Positions 63,181 to 64,000 of a stretch of DNA of 64,000 nucleotides are shown here, piece by piece. The notes under the pieces were generated by a model. That model made no database searches. It had not been told where the DNA came from and saw only the letters and a list, made by a program, of their open reading frames with translations. Each line of letters starts with the position of its first letter. The stretch's first letter is position 1. Both the position numbers and the translations under genes were made by a program. Origin of the DNA: Tubiluchus corallicola (Eukaryota > Priapulida > Priapulimorpha > Priapulimorphida > Tubiluchidae); contig JAQGDQ010000022.1 of the NCBI GenBank assembly GCA_030141605.1, positions 1,122,001-1,186,000 of the forward strand, written 5' to 3'.

Positions 63181-64000
63181 ATAGCACCTCATACTCTGAG
63201 ATTTAAAGCAAATCTGAAAATATTCTATTGATGGTTTTGCATGAGTATTATTACTTTATTTCATTTTGTGAATTTTTAAAATTTCTAAACATAAACTAGA
63301 AATGTGCTTAAGAGTTTTATTCTAAAATTAGAAGCTACTCTACTATAGAACAAAGCCCAGTTCGCTTCGCCCAACACTCAGCTGTAATAGTAGAAAATCT
63401 TTCTTCTAGAAAATTGATTAATCAGAATTGCTTACTGGATCAAGAAAATTTGAAATAAATGTTTTAACATGTAGTAAAAAGTTACACAGGAAGAGCATCA
63501 AGTTTAAAGGAAAACCTGACCCAATCTTAAACTATAGGTCAACATAATCTACTCTTTGAAATATTGAAAAGGAAACACACTATTTTTTTCAAGAATGACT
63601 TAAGAGAAGGAGTTTATTACTACACAAGTGGAACGAGTGAGCACAGGAGCAAACTTGAAATTTGAATTCTTAAAACTTGCCAAGTTTTAGTACATCTTTT
63701 ACAGTAACACTGTACTTCAGCCTTCGCTTTCACAGACAAATGCAACACGCTTGTGAAATATTTTTGCTGTTGAAAATTATGTTCGTTTGTGATGTCATCA
63801 ATAGTTGGGCTTTCCCGACATTATTTAATATTTTAATCTATTATTTAATTATCAGAAATGCTTTTGTAGTATTATTGGTGTTAAAATGTATACCTTTTAC
63901 CGTACTTCAAAATGGATTAGCATATGGAAAATCATCCTGTCCTCCTTTAAGGTCTTTGCACATTGCTCTGTGGCATATTTTACAATATTTAATTTAACAG
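63181..64000. other. No gene seen; presumed UBR5 intron
   Basis: The UBR5 exon preceding 61814 was not found here on the minus strand, so that intron exceeds 2.1 kb. The ORF at 63677-63997 on the plus strand has hydrophobic stretches but no recognisable family and no exon-like signals. Confidence 0.4.

Noticed and set aside
63677-63997. 106-codon plus-strand ORF with hydrophobic stretches at the window edge
   Set aside because: No recognisable family, no start context, and typical composition for AT-rich intron.

Overview
The window looks like nuclear DNA from an invertebrate animal. It is AT-rich, its genes are split into many short exons with GT..AG introns, and it carries DNA-transposon fragments, tRNA-derived SINEs and long microsatellites. 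I see no operons and no bacterial-style genes. A small secreted LRR gene of a type I associate with arthropods hints at an arthropod, but this is weak; no rRNA, mitochondrial or other taxonomic marker is present.

Layout. (1) 1-5.5 kb: gene-poor, with one end of a hAT-like transposon (to 240) and a complete 722-bp inverted-repeat element with a 9-bp target duplication (3983-4704). (2) 5518-10953, plus strand: a six-exon MTHFSD gene (5-formyltetrahydrofolate cyclo-ligase-like domain) that ends without the C-terminal RRM of the vertebrate protein. A pogo/Tigger-like element sits in its first intron. (3) 11-24 kb: repeats and decayed sequence (57-unit GT microsatellite, about 36-bp minisatellite, Ty3/gypsy integrase remnant, LTR-like block). 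Among them, on the minus strand, is a three-exon gene (18433 to 15212, 188 aa) that I read as a class I helical-cytokine-like protein of LIF/CNTF type. Two degenerate relatives flank it (13.7-11.8 kb and 22.1-21.8 kb), so this looks like a small tandem family. (4) 24604-61814, minus strand: 35 exons of UBR5 (hyd/EDD), an E3 ubiquitin ligase. They join in one frame to 2,399 residues including the UBR box, MLLE domain and catalytic HECT domain. The N-terminal part, including the UBA domain, lies beyond 64000. (5) Three genes with no visible introns sit inside UBR5 introns on the opposite strand: two related BTB-BACK-MATH-like proteins (32138-33406 and 34913-36199) and a secreted leucine-rich-repeat protein (62524-63180).

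How they fit together. UBR5 recognises N-degrons and builds ubiquitin chains. The nested BTB-BACK proteins have the architecture of CUL3 substrate adaptors, so host and guests belong to the same broad pathway, although this may be coincidence. MTHFSD and UBR5 are convergent, with the cytokine-like gene in the roughly 13-kb gap between them. The most interesting items are the cytokine-like gene family and the BTB-BACK-MATH proteins, whose domain order is the reverse of SPOP-type MATH-BTB proteins. Gene identities come from my own translation and memory of families, not from searches.
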